Assembly (NCBI GenBank): GCA_964477115.1
Contig: CAYZCY010000010.1
Location: forward strand, 1 to 46,108
Length of the DNA stretch: 46,108 bases
From: RGIG3135 sp964477115
GTDB taxonomy: Bacteria > Actinomycetota > Coriobacteriia > Coriobacteriales > Eggerthellaceae
Reading direction: 5' to 3'
Positions 37,040 to 45,565 of this stretch are shown piece by piece. The notes beneath the pieces are model-generated. The model did not search any database and was not told where the DNA came from. It saw nothing but the letters and a program-made list of their open reading frames with translations. The stretch's first letter is position 1; the number at the start of each line of letters is the position of its first letter. The translations under genes and the position numbers were made by a program.

Positions 37040-38506
37040 TTACTTGTATATCTTGGGCATGCGGTGGCTGAAGCCAACGATCAGCTCGTACGGGATGGTA
37101 TCGAGGGTGTAGCACATCTCCTCGATGGTCACCTCGGCATCCCCCTGGCAGCCAACGATGATGACCTCATCGCCAATCTGGGGATCGATGCGGCGGCGTG
37201 TTCCGTAGGTGCGCAGGTCGACCTCGAACATGCACTGATCCATACAGATGGCGCCCACCTGGCGGAAGCGCTTACCTTCCACAATGAAGTCAGTCCTGCC
37301 CGACAGACCGCGACGCAGGCCGTCGGCGTAGCCCACGGGGATGGTGCAAATTTTAACGCTGCCGGGACTGCGGTAGTGCATGCCGTAGCTTACGCCTTCG
37401 CTCATAGGCACCACGCGCGCATCGGTAATACGAGCGTGAACGCTCATCGCAGGTTTGAGGTCAACGAGTCCCACGGTTTCCGGGCAGGGGTGATGACCGT
37501 AGAGGACCAAACCCGCGCGCACCATGTCGAAATGCACGTCGGGATAGCGCACGGCAGCAGAAGAATTGGCCGCGTGCACGATACCCGGGTCAATGCCCGC
37601 CGCGCGTATTTCCGCCAAGCACTCGAGGAAGCGCTTGGCCTGCAGGTGCAGGTCAAGGGTTTCGGCGCAATCGGCCGTCGCGAAATGCGTATAGGTCCCC
37701 ACCAGGTCAAGGGCCCGGTGGAAGCCCACCTGCCTCAAGAAAGGCACGACTTCGCCATGATGCAGGCCGATGCGGTTCATGCCCGTGTTCACCTTGAGAT
37801 GGAAGGGCGCACGAAGGCCGAAGGCATCAGCGGCCTCGGCATACTGCACGGCAAATTCGGCAGTGTAGATGGAGGGCATGATCTTGTAACCCAAAAGAAG
37901 CGGGATAGATTCAACCGGCGGCTCGCACAGCACCAGGATAGGAGCGTTTACGTAAGCCTCGCGCAGCTCTATGGCCTCATCGACCGAGGCAACACCCAGG
38001 TAGTCGGCACCCGAGTTGAGCGCGGTCTTGGCCACCTTCACCGCGCCGTGACCATAGGCATCAGCCTTCACCACCGCCATGAGACGGGTTTTGCGCTCGA
38101 GGCGCGAGCGCAGGGATGCGACATTGTAGCGAATGGCGTTGAGGTCGATTTCGATCCACGACCAGCGCCTGTCCTCTTCGGAAATGCGGGCAAGTTTGTC
38201 GGGGTCGAACTGGGGTACCAAGTTGTCGTCAAGCTGCTTGTCCCGCGCAAAGCGAAAGATATCGACCGAACCCGGTTTACCCCAAAGATTGCTCCTGCGA
38301 GCGGCGTCTAACTGCGTGTTGAGGCCGTGGCCCGTCTGCGCAAGCTGAGCCTGCCTTGCGGCAAAACCCGCACGTCTAGCTTCCTCGGCGTCGCGAGCAA
38401 GGCGGGATTCGTTTTCCGCCTGCCTGATGGCGTCGCTTGCAGACACAAAGCCAGGCCCTCGATTGGAGAACCCGGTGAATCCGTTGAGTTGGTTTCTCTG
38501 AGTCAT
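37040..38506 (-). CDS. alr: Alanine racemase with an N-terminal extension
   Basis: A 488-residue PLP enzyme making D-alanine for peptidoglycan. The catalytic domain starts near residue 120 (WIEIDLNAIRYNVASLR), with the PLP lysine in AVVKADAYGHGA and the second catalytic base in SYGMHYRSPG; C-terminal ICMDQCMFEVD is standard. The preceding 115 residues are charged and helical (ESRLARDAEEARRAG) and unknown to me. ATG 38506 has GAAGG upstream at eight bases; a shorter protein would need a start near 38160, where I see no good signal. TATACT at 38595-38600 fits this start. Confidence 0.93.
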   Translation of the reverse strand: MTQRNQLNGFTGFSNRGPGFVSASDAIRQAENESRLARDAEEARRAGFAARQAQLAQTGHGLNTQLDAARRSNLWGKPGSVDIFRFARDKQLDDNLVPQFDPDKLARISEEDRRWSWIEIDLNAIRYNVASLRSRLERKTRLMAVVKADAYGHGAVKVAKTALNSGADYLGVASVDEAIELREAYVNAPILVLCEPPVESIPLLLGYKIMPSIYTAEFAVQYAEAADAFGLRAPFHLKVNTGMNRIGLHHGEVVPFLRQVGFHRALDLVGTYTHFATADCAETLDLHLQAKRFLECLAEIRAAGIDPGIVHAANSSAAVRYPDVHFDMVRAGLVLYGHHPCPETVGLVDLKPAMSVHARITDARVVPMSEGVSYGMHYRSPGSVKICTIPVGYADGLRRGLSGRTDFIVEGKRFRQVGAICMDQCMFEVDLRTYGTRRRIDPQIGDEVIIVGCQGDAEVTIEEMCYTLDTIPYELIVGFSHRMPKIYK

Positions 38507-38594
38507 CGCATGCGCCTTCGCTGTTTCCACCACGCCAAGCCCCGCGCGCACAGCATGATCGCCGAAAGCGCGCTTACCTTCAAAATCAATCAAG

Positions 38595-38600
38595 AGTATA
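38595..38600 (-). promoter_or_regulatory. -10 element of alr
   Basis: TATACT preceded by TTTGCGC on the minus strand, 88 bases before the start codon. Flanking blocks GCAAATCAG and TTGATTTT match those around the glmU -10. Confidence 0.5.
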
Positions 38601-38627
38601 GCGCAAACGCTCGGAGCTGATTTGCGC

Positions 38628-38662
38628 AAAGAGAAAGCGGCGCGCCCCGAAGAGCACGCCGC
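38628..38662 (-). terminator. Terminator of eno
   Basis: GCGGCGTGC/GCGCGCCGC on the minus strand, a 9-bp stem (one G-T pair) with an eight-base loop, followed by TTTCTCTTTG. It lies about 115 bases past the enolase stop and before the alr -10. Confidence 0.75.
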
Positions 38663-38775
38663 CTGTAAGCAATCTGCGTTCTTGGCCTCGCAAAGGGCAG
38701 ATCCGGCCATTTGCACGGGGCAGAGCTACCCGCACGCCAGGGCAAGACCCGCGTCCATTGGCGGGGCGAATGAGC

Positions 38776-40068
38776 TTAGCGCTTGATGTTGTAGAAAGCG
38801 CCCATGCCGGCATACACAGCCTGAGAGTCAAGCTGCTCCTCAATGCGGATGAGCTGGTTGTACTTGGCCACGCGGTCGGAGCGGCACGGAGCGCCGGTCT
38901 TGATCTGGCCGGTATTGCATGCAACGGAGAGGTCGGCAATGGTGACGTCCTCGGTCTCGCCGGAACGATGGCTCATAACGCAAGCGTAACCTGCCTGCTT
39001 GGCCATCTCGATGGCCTCGAGGGTCTCAGTCAGGCTGCCGATCTGGTTGACCTTGATGAGGATGGCGTTTGCGCAACCGAGCTCGATGCCCTTGGCAAGA
39101 CGTTTGGAGTTGGTGACAAAAAGGTCGTCGCCCACGAGCTGCACGCGGTCACCGATGCGCTCGGTGAGGGCCTTCCAACCATCCCAGTCCTCTTCGGCCA
39201 TGCCGTCCTCGATGGAGATGATGGGGTACTTGTCGACGAGCTTCTCCCAGTAGTCGACCATCTCGGCGCTGGTGAACTCAACGCCTTCGCCAGCCAGAAC
39301 GTACTTGCCGGTCTCGACGTTGTAGTACTCAGTGGAAGCCGGGTCCATAGCAAACATGATGTCAACGCCGGGCTTGTAACCTGCAGCCTCACATGCGCGC
39401 ACGATGTACTCGAGGGGCTCCTCGTTGGTCTTGAAGTTGGGGGCGAAGCCGCCTTCATCGCCCACGCCGCCACCAAGGCCCGCGTCATGCAGGACCTTCT
39501 TGAGGGTATGGTAGATCTCGGCGCACCAACGCAGTGCCTCTGCGAAGGTGGTGGCGCCGACGGGCATGATCATGAACTCCTGGAAGTCAACGTTGTTGTC
39601 AGCGTGAGCGCCGCCGTTGAGGATGTTCATCATGGGAGTGGGCAGGACATGAGCGTTGATGCCGCCAACGTACTTGTACAGCGGAAGGCCTGCGGACTCA
39701 GCTGCAGCCTTGGCAACGGCCAGGGATGCGCCAAGGATGGCGTTAGCGCCCAGGGCGCCCTTGTTCTCAGTGCCATCAGCCTCGATCATGGCGTCGTCAA
39801 TGGCGCGCTGATCTTCTGCCTCAAGACCGATGAGCGCCTCGCAAATCTCCTCGTTCACGTGAGCTACGGCGTCCAGGGTGCCCTTGCCCAGGTAGCGGTT
39901 CTTGTCGCAGTCGCGAAGCTCCACGGCCTCGAAAGCACCGGTGGAAGCACCTGACGGAACAGCGGCGCGACCAAAAGAGCCGTCTTGCAGAACAACCTCA
40001 ACCTCAACCGTGGGGTTGCCACGGGAGTCCAGGATCTCGCGACCGTACACATCGATGATGACGCTCAT
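38776..40068 (-). CDS. eno: Enolase
   Basis: A 430-residue glycolytic enzyme converting 2-phosphoglycerate to phosphoenolpyruvate. Seen: EILDSRGNPTVEVEV, PSGASTG, GGGVGDEGGFAP, metal ligands in FAMDPASTEYY, SIEDGM and LVGDDLFVTN, the catalytic Lys in ILIKVNQIG, and SHRSGETED. Full length and ordinary. ATG 40068 follows AGGAGG. It is monocistronic, with its own -10 and terminator. Confidence 0.98.
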   Translation of the reverse strand: MSVIIDVYGREILDSRGNPTVEVEVVLQDGSFGRAAVPSGASTGAFEAVELRDCDKNRYLGKGTLDAVAHVNEEICEALIGLEAEDQRAIDDAMIEADGTENKGALGANAILGASLAVAKAAAESAGLPLYKYVGGINAHVLPTPMMNILNGGAHADNNVDFQEFMIMPVGATTFAEALRWCAEIYHTLKKVLHDAGLGGGVGDEGGFAPNFKTNEEPLEYIVRACEAAGYKPGVDIMFAMDPASTEYYNVETGKYVLAGEGVEFTSAEMVDYWEKLVDKYPIISIEDGMAEEDWDGWKALTERIGDRVQLVGDDLFVTNSKRLAKGIELGCANAILIKVNQIGSLTETLEAIEMAKQAGYACVMSHRSGETEDVTIADLSVACNTGQIKTGAPCRSDRVAKYNQLIRIEEQLDSQAVYAGMGAFYNIKR

Positions 40069-40140
40069 GCATGCCTCCTATAAGCATAAGTTATTGAGTC
40101 TGGGCACAGCGACGCTTGGCATCGTCGCCATGTAGCACCC

Positions 40141-40146
40141 ATCATA
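40141..40146 (-). promoter_or_regulatory. Extended -10 of eno
   Basis: TGCTATGAT on the minus strand, 72 bases before the start codon. Same form as before mrp. It lies next to the terminator of the upstream pit gene. Confidence 0.5.
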
Positions 40147-40157
40147 GCACCCGATAA

Positions 40158-40193
40158 ACGCAAAAGGCGCCACCCTGGGTAGATGGCGCCTTT
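40158..40193 (-). terminator. Terminator of pit
   Basis: AAAGGCGCCA/TGGCGCCTTT, a perfect 10-bp stem with an 11-base loop, followed by TTGCGTTTATC on the minus strand. It is about 140 bases past the pit stop; the intervening bases hold nothing that I can name. Confidence 0.8.
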
Positions 40194-40334
40194 ACTTGTC
40201 TTTTTGAATTCAGCTCGCCAGTTGAAGGGCTCGACTAGGCGTGTTTTCGCAGAAGCCAGCGCTGCCAATTCCAGACAGATCCCAAAAGATAGCGCAACCC
40301 AGCTGTCACCAGCGCAAAACGCCTCAAACGGAAC

Positions 40335-41387
40335 CTAGAGAAGCAGCAGGAAAACATGCGTGAAGGCAAAGGCGAGAAGCCCGCATCCCGGGAAGGTCAA
40401 AACCCAGGTGAGCACCATGTTGCCAGCCAAGTTCCACTTCACGTTGCGCAGGTTCTTCTCAGCACCAACGCCCATGATAGCCGTCGTGTTGGTGTGCGTG
40501 GTAGAAACCGGCATGCCCGTAAAAGTAGCGAGGCCGATGCAGACGCAAGAGGAAAGGCATGCTGCAAATCCCTGCCAGCTGTCCATGCGCACCATGTCAA
40601 CGCCTACTGACTTGATGATTTTCTTGCCACCGAGAGCCGTGCCAAGCGCCATAGTGAAGGAAACCAGCGCAATCATCCACAATGGGAAGCTAGCGTCACC
40701 CTCAGCGGAGCCGTAAATGCCGATCATGACGCCCAGCATGACCATGGAGAGGAACTTCTGACCGTCCTGCGCTCCGTGAAGCAAAGCCACGCCGGCTCCA
40801 CCGACAATCTGAAGGCGGCGGAATGTTTTCGTGGCGCTCACGCGACTAAGATTTCCGCAGGTTTTTCGAATTATTCGCGTGAATAGGTAGCCGAAGCCAA
40901 AGCCCAAGCCCGTCGAAATAAGCAAGCCGTAGATAACCTTCATCCACTCATGCCCGTTGACGCCAGCAAAACCACCCTGCAGGGCAATGGCAGCGCCCGT
41001 GATACCCGCAATAAGCGAATGGCTCTGCGAGGTCGGTATGCCGAAATACCACGCCACAACGCCCCAGACGATAATGGCAACCATTGCCGCAGCAAGCGCT
41101 ACGAGAGCGGCGTGATAATCACCGCCAAAATCAACCATGTTAAAGATTGTCTTGGCAACCGCAGACGAAACCATCGTGATGCCAAAGAGGCCGACGAAAT
41201 TGCAGACTGCAGCCATGAGAACCGCGGGAACAGGCCGCATAGCCTTCGTGCCAACTGCTGTAGCAATGGCGTTAGGCGCATCGGTAGCACCATTGACAAA
41301 AGTTCCGCCAAGGCAGAGGAGAACGATCAAGCCCAGCACCGGATCATTGACGAGTGCCTGCAAGAAAGTTGCAAAATCGAGATCCAT
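40335..41387 (-). CDS. pit: Inorganic phosphate transporter, PiT family
   Basis: A 350-residue membrane protein with about ten hydrophobic segments. The two PiT repeats are clear: GATDAPNAIATAVGT near the N-terminus with GIPTSQSHSLIAGI, and in the second half LLHGAQDGQK with GMPVSTTHTNTTAIMG. PiT carriers import metal-phosphate with a proton or sodium gradient. ATG follows TAGGAGAG. No PhoU-like gene is adjacent, though PhoU-like proteins often accompany pit. Confidence 0.94.
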   Translation of the reverse strand: MDLDFATFLQALVNDPVLGLIVLLCLGGTFVNGATDAPNAIATAVGTKAMRPVPAVLMAAVCNFVGLFGITMVSSAVAKTIFNMVDFGGDYHAALVALAAAMVAIIVWGVVAWYFGIPTSQSHSLIAGITGAAIALQGGFAGVNGHEWMKVIYGLLISTGLGFGFGYLFTRIIRKTCGNLSRVSATKTFRRLQIVGGAGVALLHGAQDGQKFLSMVMLGVMIGIYGSAEGDASFPLWMIALVSFTMALGTALGGKKIIKSVGVDMVRMDSWQGFAACLSSCVCIGLATFTGMPVSTTHTNTTAIMGVGAEKNLRNVKWNLAGNMVLTWVLTFPGCGLLAFAFTHVFLLLL

Positions 41388-41466
41388 GGAGTCTCTCCTA
41401 TGGTAAACGCTTGCCGAACCCGCACGTCCGCTAGCGCGCAGGCGAGCGCGGCCCCTGAAGCAGAAC

Positions 41467-41472
41467 TATAAT
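41467..41472 (+). promoter_or_regulatory. -10 element of rarD
   Basis: A consensus TATAAT 61 bases before the rarD start. The overlapping minus-strand TATAGT might serve the divergent pit gene. No -35 is convincing. Confidence 0.5.
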
Positions 41473-41532
41473 CTATTGCTAGCAAAGACCTTGCAGAAGC
41501 TGCGCGTGAGGATGATTTTTCTAAGGAGCGGC

Positions 41533-42453
41533 ATGGAAGAAGAGGATCGGGAAAAACTGGCGCGCAACGGCACCATCGCCGGCCTGTTCTGCTACCTGTT
41601 CTGGGGACTTGCGCCCATCTACTGGAAATGGCTCGATGCGGTAGACCCCCTCGAGGTAATCGGGCAACGCATCATCTGGTGCTTCGTCCTCATGGTGATT
41701 ATCTGCGCCATCCTCCGCATTGACTTCATCAGCCTGTTCAGGGAAAAACGAGCGATCAAGTACCTCGGCCTCGCCGCCGTGCTCATCAGCATCAACTGGG
41801 GCGTCTACATATACGCCGTCGCCACCGACCGCATCGTACACACCGCCATGGGCTATTACACCAACCCCCTCGTCTCCATCCTGCTCGGCGTGTTCTTCTT
41901 CAAAGAAAAGCTCTCTGCCTTGCAGAAGGGAGCCGTGGCTCTCTGCGCCGTCGGCGTCACGTACTTCCTGTTCGACTACGGTGAGCTTCCATGGATATCG
42001 CTTGTGCTGGCCTTCTCCTTCGGTCTGTACGGCGCCGTTAAAAAGCGCGGCGCTTACCCCGCCATCCCCGCGCTTGCCGTGGAAAGCACGCTTGCACTGC
42101 CTCTCGCGCTGATGGCTGCGGGCGCTGCTCTCTACCTCACCGGATCCCACGCCTTCCTGGGAGACGTCTCGAGCGTACAGGGCTGGACCACCACCCTGCT
42201 CCTTGTTGGCTCAGGCGCCATCACGGCCATTCCTCTTGTCCTTTTCGCCAAGGCGGCAAACTCTATCCCGCTGACCATGCTCGGCTTCATCCAGTACGTG
42301 AGCCCCACTATCGCCCTGCTTCTGGGTGTCTTTGCCTACGGGGAGCCATTCACCACCGCGCATGCCGTTTGCTTCGGGTGCATTTGGGCGGGTCTCGCGC
42401 TTGCAAGCATCGACACCGTACGCAAGAGCCGTACCTCGGAAAAGGCCGACTAA
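41533..42453 (+). CDS. rarD: EamA/RarD family transporter
   Basis: A 306-residue membrane protein of the drug/metabolite transporter superfamily with ten predicted helices. The RarD branch is recognised by GLFCYLFWGLAPIYWKWL, VIGQRIIWCF, NWGVYIYAV, MGYYTNPLVSILLGVFFFKEKL and LTMLGFIQYVSPTIALLLGVF. The substrate is unknown; the chloramphenicol link of the original RarD is weak. ATG 41533 has AAGGAGCGGC directly upstream; an earlier start at 41476 lies at the promoter. It converges on ecfT with only 15 bases between stop codons. Confidence 0.92.
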   Translation: MEEEDREKLARNGTIAGLFCYLFWGLAPIYWKWLDAVDPLEVIGQRIIWCFVLMVIICAILRIDFISLFREKRAIKYLGLAAVLISINWGVYIYAVATDRIVHTAMGYYTNPLVSILLGVFFFKEKLSALQKGAVALCAVGVTYFLFDYGELPWISLVLAFSFGLYGAVKKRGAYPAIPALAVESTLALPLALMAAGAALYLTGSHAFLGDVSSVQGWTTTLLLVGSGAITAIPLVLFAKAANSIPLTMLGFIQYVSPTIALLLGVFAYGEPFTTAHAVCFGCIWAGLALASIDTVRKSRTSEKAD

Positions 42454-42468
42454 CTTTCGCCTTATTAA

Positions 42469-43287
42469 TTAGAGAAGGTAAGCGACCAGCGCGCACGAAA
42501 CAAGACCCGCTGCAAGGCAGGCGGCCGACGCTGCATCCAGTTCAAGCTCCGTAAGTGCTCCGCGCTCCTCCGCTGCGCCATAGCAACGCGCATCCATAGC
42601 TTCGGAGAGCGCATCCGCCCTGCGAAACAGCGACATGATCATGGGCATGAGCACCTTGCCCCAAGCTTTGATGCGACCAATGAGGCTCTCGCCATCAAAG
42701 CCGCAGGCACGCGACCACTGCGCATTGCGAATACGGCAGAACTCCTCCGCCATAAGCGGAATGAAGCGCAAGGCTATCGAGAACACGGTGGCTATGTCAT
42801 CCACGGGCGCATGCAGGCGCCGCAAAGGAGCCAAGGCCCACGCTGCAACCGAACTGAGCTCGGTGCTCGTAGTGGTAAGACCCACCACCAAGCTCGAAAG
42901 CACCAGCAGCACCACGCGCACCGCCGAGAACAAGCCGGATTCCAAGCCCGAAAAGCTCACGCACACCGGCCCGGCAAGCTGCCTTAGATCATGAGCCCCT
43001 TCCAGTCCCGAAGCACCCGCCGCGGGCGCAAAGACAAAGGAGTTGAACACGATAAGCAGCGCTGCCAGAAAGAATGCGGGGGAAAGTAAGCGCAGCATAG
43101 AGCCCGCAGGCAGTCGGCTTGCCGCAAACACAAGAAGCCCCATAAGCGCAAACAGGCCAAGCCCCAGCCAGGTATCTGCGAAAAAGAGTGCAAGGATATA
43201 GGCGATGAGCAGCGCTAATTTCACGCGCGCATCCATGCGGTGAAGAGGTGTGTTGCCCGCTATGTAGGAAGAGAAAGTCAGTTGCAT
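42469..43287 (-). CDS. ecfT: Energy-coupling factor transporter transmembrane protein EcfT
   Basis: A 272-residue CbiQ/EcfT protein, the membrane scaffold joining ATPases to vitamin-binding S components. The N-terminus TPLHRMDARVKL, several hydrophobic segments, and the two coupling-helix Ala-Arg motifs (AQWSRACGFDG and AMDARCYG) are visible. In many Gram-positives it follows rplQ together with two ecfA ATPase genes and truA; here the ATPase genes are absent between rplQ and ecfT and from the window. ATG 43287 lacks a ribosome site and lies seven bases after TATACT, suggesting a leaderless message; an upstream ATG at 43308 is less likely. Confidence 0.91.
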   Translation of the reverse strand: MQLTFSSYIAGNTPLHRMDARVKLALLIAYILALFFADTWLGLGLFALMGLLVFAASRLPAGSMLRLLSPAFFLAALLIVFNSFVFAPAAGASGLEGAHDLRQLAGPVCVSFSGLESGLFSAVRVVLLVLSSLVVGLTTTSTELSSVAAWALAPLRRLHAPVDDIATVFSIALRFIPLMAEEFCRIRNAQWSRACGFDGESLIGRIKAWGKVLMPMIMSLFRRADALSEAMDARCYGAAEERGALTELELDAASAACLAAGLVSCALVAYLL

Positions 43288-43294
43288 GTGGTGA

Positions 43295-43300
43295 AGTATA
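43295..43300 (-). promoter_or_regulatory. -10 element of ecfT, leaderless arrangement
   Basis: TATACT on the minus strand with seven bases (TCACCAC) to the ATG, so transcription would start at or next to the start codon. No ribosome site is possible in such a leader. Confidence 0.55.
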
Positions 43301-43312
43301 GGGCACATAGCA

Positions 43313-43343
43313 CAAGAGGCCGCGCTCGATGCGCAGCCTCTTG
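43313..43343 (-). terminator. Hairpin between rplQ and ecfT
   Basis: CAAGAGGC-T-GCGC/GCGC-G-GCCTCTTG, a 13-bp stem with a G-T pair and a five-base loop. The minus strand lacks a T run after it (TGTGCTATG), so termination may be partial. It is about 90 bases past rplQ. Confidence 0.55.
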
Positions 43344-43434
43344 CAAATAGAACGATGTCAACGGGCCATGTATGGCGGGCAAAGGTACCGCTATCGGCTC
43401 AACATGGCGCGGTGCACAACCGTGAGAGTTTGGC

Positions 43435-43956
43435 TTATTCAGCCTTCTCCTCGGCCAAAGCCTCCTCGGCAGCCTCAGCCTCAACGGCCTCGGTCTCCTC
43501 GACAGCCTCAACGGCTTCCTCGACCTCGGGCTCAGCCTCGACGACCTTCTTCGGCTCAGCCTTCTTGGGCTCTGCCTTGGCGGCCTTCTTGGCAACCGGC
43601 TCGGTCACGAGCTCCATGATAACCATGGAGGCGTTGTCGCCCTTGCGGTTACCGAGCTTCATAATGCGGGTGTAGCCGCCCTGACGGTCCTGGAACATGC
43701 CCTGCTCAACCTTCTCAAAGATCTCGCGTACGAGCTCCTTGTCGTTGAGGTAAGCGATGGCCAGACGACGAGAGTGCAGGTCGCCCTTCTTTGCCCAAGT
43801 GATGACCTTATCGACGTCGGGGCGAATCTCCTTCGCACGGGCCTCGACAGTCTTGATACGGTCGTTCAGGAACAGTGCGCTCACGAGGCTGCGCTTCATA
43901 GCCTTAGTGTGGCTATAGTCGGTGCCAAGCTTGCGACCCTTCTTGTAGTGTCTCAT
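43435..43956 (-). CDS. rplQ: Ribosomal protein L17 with acidic tail
   Basis: A 173-residue protein. Residues 1-118 are standard L17 (MRHYKKGRKLGTDYSHTKAMKRSL, GGYTRIMKLGNRKGDNASM). The remaining 55 residues form a Lys/Pro then Glu/Ala/Val repeat tail (AEPKKAEPKKVVEAEPEVEE), as in several actinobacterial L17 proteins; its role is unknown. AGGAGAT precedes ATG, 13 bases from the rpoA stop, so it belongs to the ribosomal operon. Confidence 0.97.
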   Translation of the reverse strand: MRHYKKGRKLGTDYSHTKAMKRSLVSALFLNDRIKTVEARAKEIRPDVDKVITWAKKGDLHSRRLAIAYLNDKELVREIFEKVEQGMFQDRQGGYTRIMKLGNRKGDNASMVIMELVTEPVAKKAAKAEPKKAEPKKVVEAEPEVEEAVEAVEETEAVEAEAAEEALAEEKAE

Positions 43957-43969
43957 GATCTCGTATCTC

Positions 43970-44920
43970 CTAAAGCTTCAAATTGAGGTCCATGGAAATG
44001 AGCTTGTCCTTCACTTCCTCGATGGACTTCGCACCAAAGTTTCTGATGTTCAGCAGGTCGTTCTCGGAGAACTCGACGAGCTGTCGCACCGAATGAATGC
44101 CAGCGCGCTTCAGGCAGTTGTAGGAACGAACCGAAAGATCCAAATCCTCGATCTGCTTGTCGAGCTCGGCATTGGACTCCTGGCCCTCGGGCGCGAAGAT
44201 GGAGGGTGCTTCGCCCTCTTCCTCGTCAGCCGCATCAGACAGGCTCAGGAATGCGCCCATGTACTGGTTGATGATGTTAGCCGCGCGGCACACTGCCTCA
44301 GTCGGGGCAATGGAGCCGTCGGTCTCAACCTCGAGAACCAGCTTGTCGTAGTCGGTGCGCTGACCAACACGAGTGTCGGTCACGTTCATCGTGCAACGGC
44401 GCACAGGCGAGAACAGGGAATCAACGTGGATAACGCCGATCGGGTCCTCGGTGCGCTTGTTGCGCTCGGCCGAAACATAGCCACGGCCGATACCGATGCG
44501 AATGGTCATGTCAAGCTGGCCGCCCTCGGCAACCGTTGCGATGACATGCTCCGGATTAATGAGCGTAAACTCAGTAGGAACCTCGAGGTCTTTGCCGGTA
44601 ACCGTGCAAGGACCCTCGATAGAAACGTGGGCGGTTGCCTCTTCAACGTCCTCGTTGAGGGCGGAGAAGACCAGACCCTTGACGTTCAGCACGATGTCAG
44701 TGATGTCCTCGATGACGCCTTCGGCGGTCGTGAACTCATGCTGCACGCCTTCGATCTGGATAGCAGTCGCCTTCGCGCCATCCAAGGAGGACAGCAGCAC
44801 ACGGCGCATGCTGTTGCCAAGAGTGCTGCCATAGCCTCGCTCCAGCGGTTCGACGATGTAGCGAGCTACCGTGTCGTTGACTTCTTCCGTTGTAACAGTA
44901 GGCCTCATGAACTCGGTCAT
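43970..44920 (-). CDS. rpoA: RNA polymerase alpha subunit
   Basis: A 316-residue alpha subunit. N-terminal dimerisation domain: EPLERGYGSTLGNSMRRVLLSS and the region after it; C-terminal DNA-binding domain with SVRSYNCLKRAGIHSVRQL and NFGAKSIEEVKDKL. A Glu-rich segment (SDAADEEEGEAPS) precedes the linker. AAGGAGG lies ten bases before ATG. It sits between rpsD (29 bases) and rplQ (13 bases) in the usual order. Confidence 0.98.
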   Translation of the reverse strand: MTEFMRPTVTTEEVNDTVARYIVEPLERGYGSTLGNSMRRVLLSSLDGAKATAIQIEGVQHEFTTAEGVIEDITDIVLNVKGLVFSALNEDVEEATAHVSIEGPCTVTGKDLEVPTEFTLINPEHVIATVAEGGQLDMTIRIGIGRGYVSAERNKRTEDPIGVIHVDSLFSPVRRCTMNVTDTRVGQRTDYDKLVLEVETDGSIAPTEAVCRAANIINQYMGAFLSLSDAADEEEGEAPSIFAPEGQESNAELDKQIEDLDLSVRSYNCLKRAGIHSVRQLVEFSENDLLNIRNFGAKSIEEVKDKLISMDLNLKL

Positions 44921-44949
44921 GTTTATATAGCCTCCTTACTATGCCGCTA

Positions 44950-45546
44950 TTATTTCGAGTAAAGTTCGACGATGAGCTGTTCGCGGATGTCCAGGTCGAT
45001 CTGGTCACGCTCGGGAAGGGCCAGCACGCTACCCTGCAGCTTCTCAATGTCGACCTCGAGCCAAGCGGGGACGACAAAGCCCTCGTTGCGGACGAGCGCG
45101 CTCTTGATGACGAGCAGGTCCTTGGACTTCGGAGCGACGGCCACGAGGTCGCCGGCGGTAACGCGGTAGGAGGGAATGTCAACGCGACGGCCGTTCACGG
45201 TGATGTGGCCGTGGGTCACGATCTGACGGGCCTCCTTGCGGGTGCGGGCAAAACCCAGGCGGAAGATGACGTTGTCGAGACGGGACTCGAGGATACGCAT
45301 CAGGTTCTCGCCGGTAATGCCGGGCATAGCCTTGGCCTTCTTGTAGTAGCCGCGGAACTGCTTCTCAAGAACGCCGTAGATGAACTTGACCTTCTGCTTC
45401 TCGCGCAGCTGAGCGCCGTACTCGCTTTCCTTGCGACGCTGCTTGGGCTGGCGATTGGAGGTCTTAGAGCTGCTGTAGCCGAGCACAACCGGATCAATAC
45501 CGAGCTGGCGGCAGCGCTTCAGAACCGGGGTCCTGTTAATTGCCAT
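44950..45546 (-). CDS. rpsD: Ribosomal protein S4
   Basis: A 198-residue primary 16S-binding protein of the small subunit. The S4 RNA-binding motif RLDNVIFRLGFARTRKEARQIVTHGHITVNGRRVD is present in pieces as expected, and the family end LIVELYSK is intact. No N-terminal zinc-Cys set is seen (the non-zinc S4 type). GAAAGGAT precedes ATG. It follows rpsK by 19 bases. Confidence 0.97.
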   Translation of the reverse strand: MAINRTPVLKRCRQLGIDPVVLGYSSSKTSNRQPKQRRKESEYGAQLREKQKVKFIYGVLEKQFRGYYKKAKAMPGITGENLMRILESRLDNVIFRLGFARTRKEARQIVTHGHITVNGRRVDIPSYRVTAGDLVAVAPKSKDLLVIKSALVRNEGFVVPAWLEVDIEKLQGSVLALPERDQIDLDIREQLIVELYSK

Positions 45547-45565
45547 GTTTCATCGATCCTTTCAG

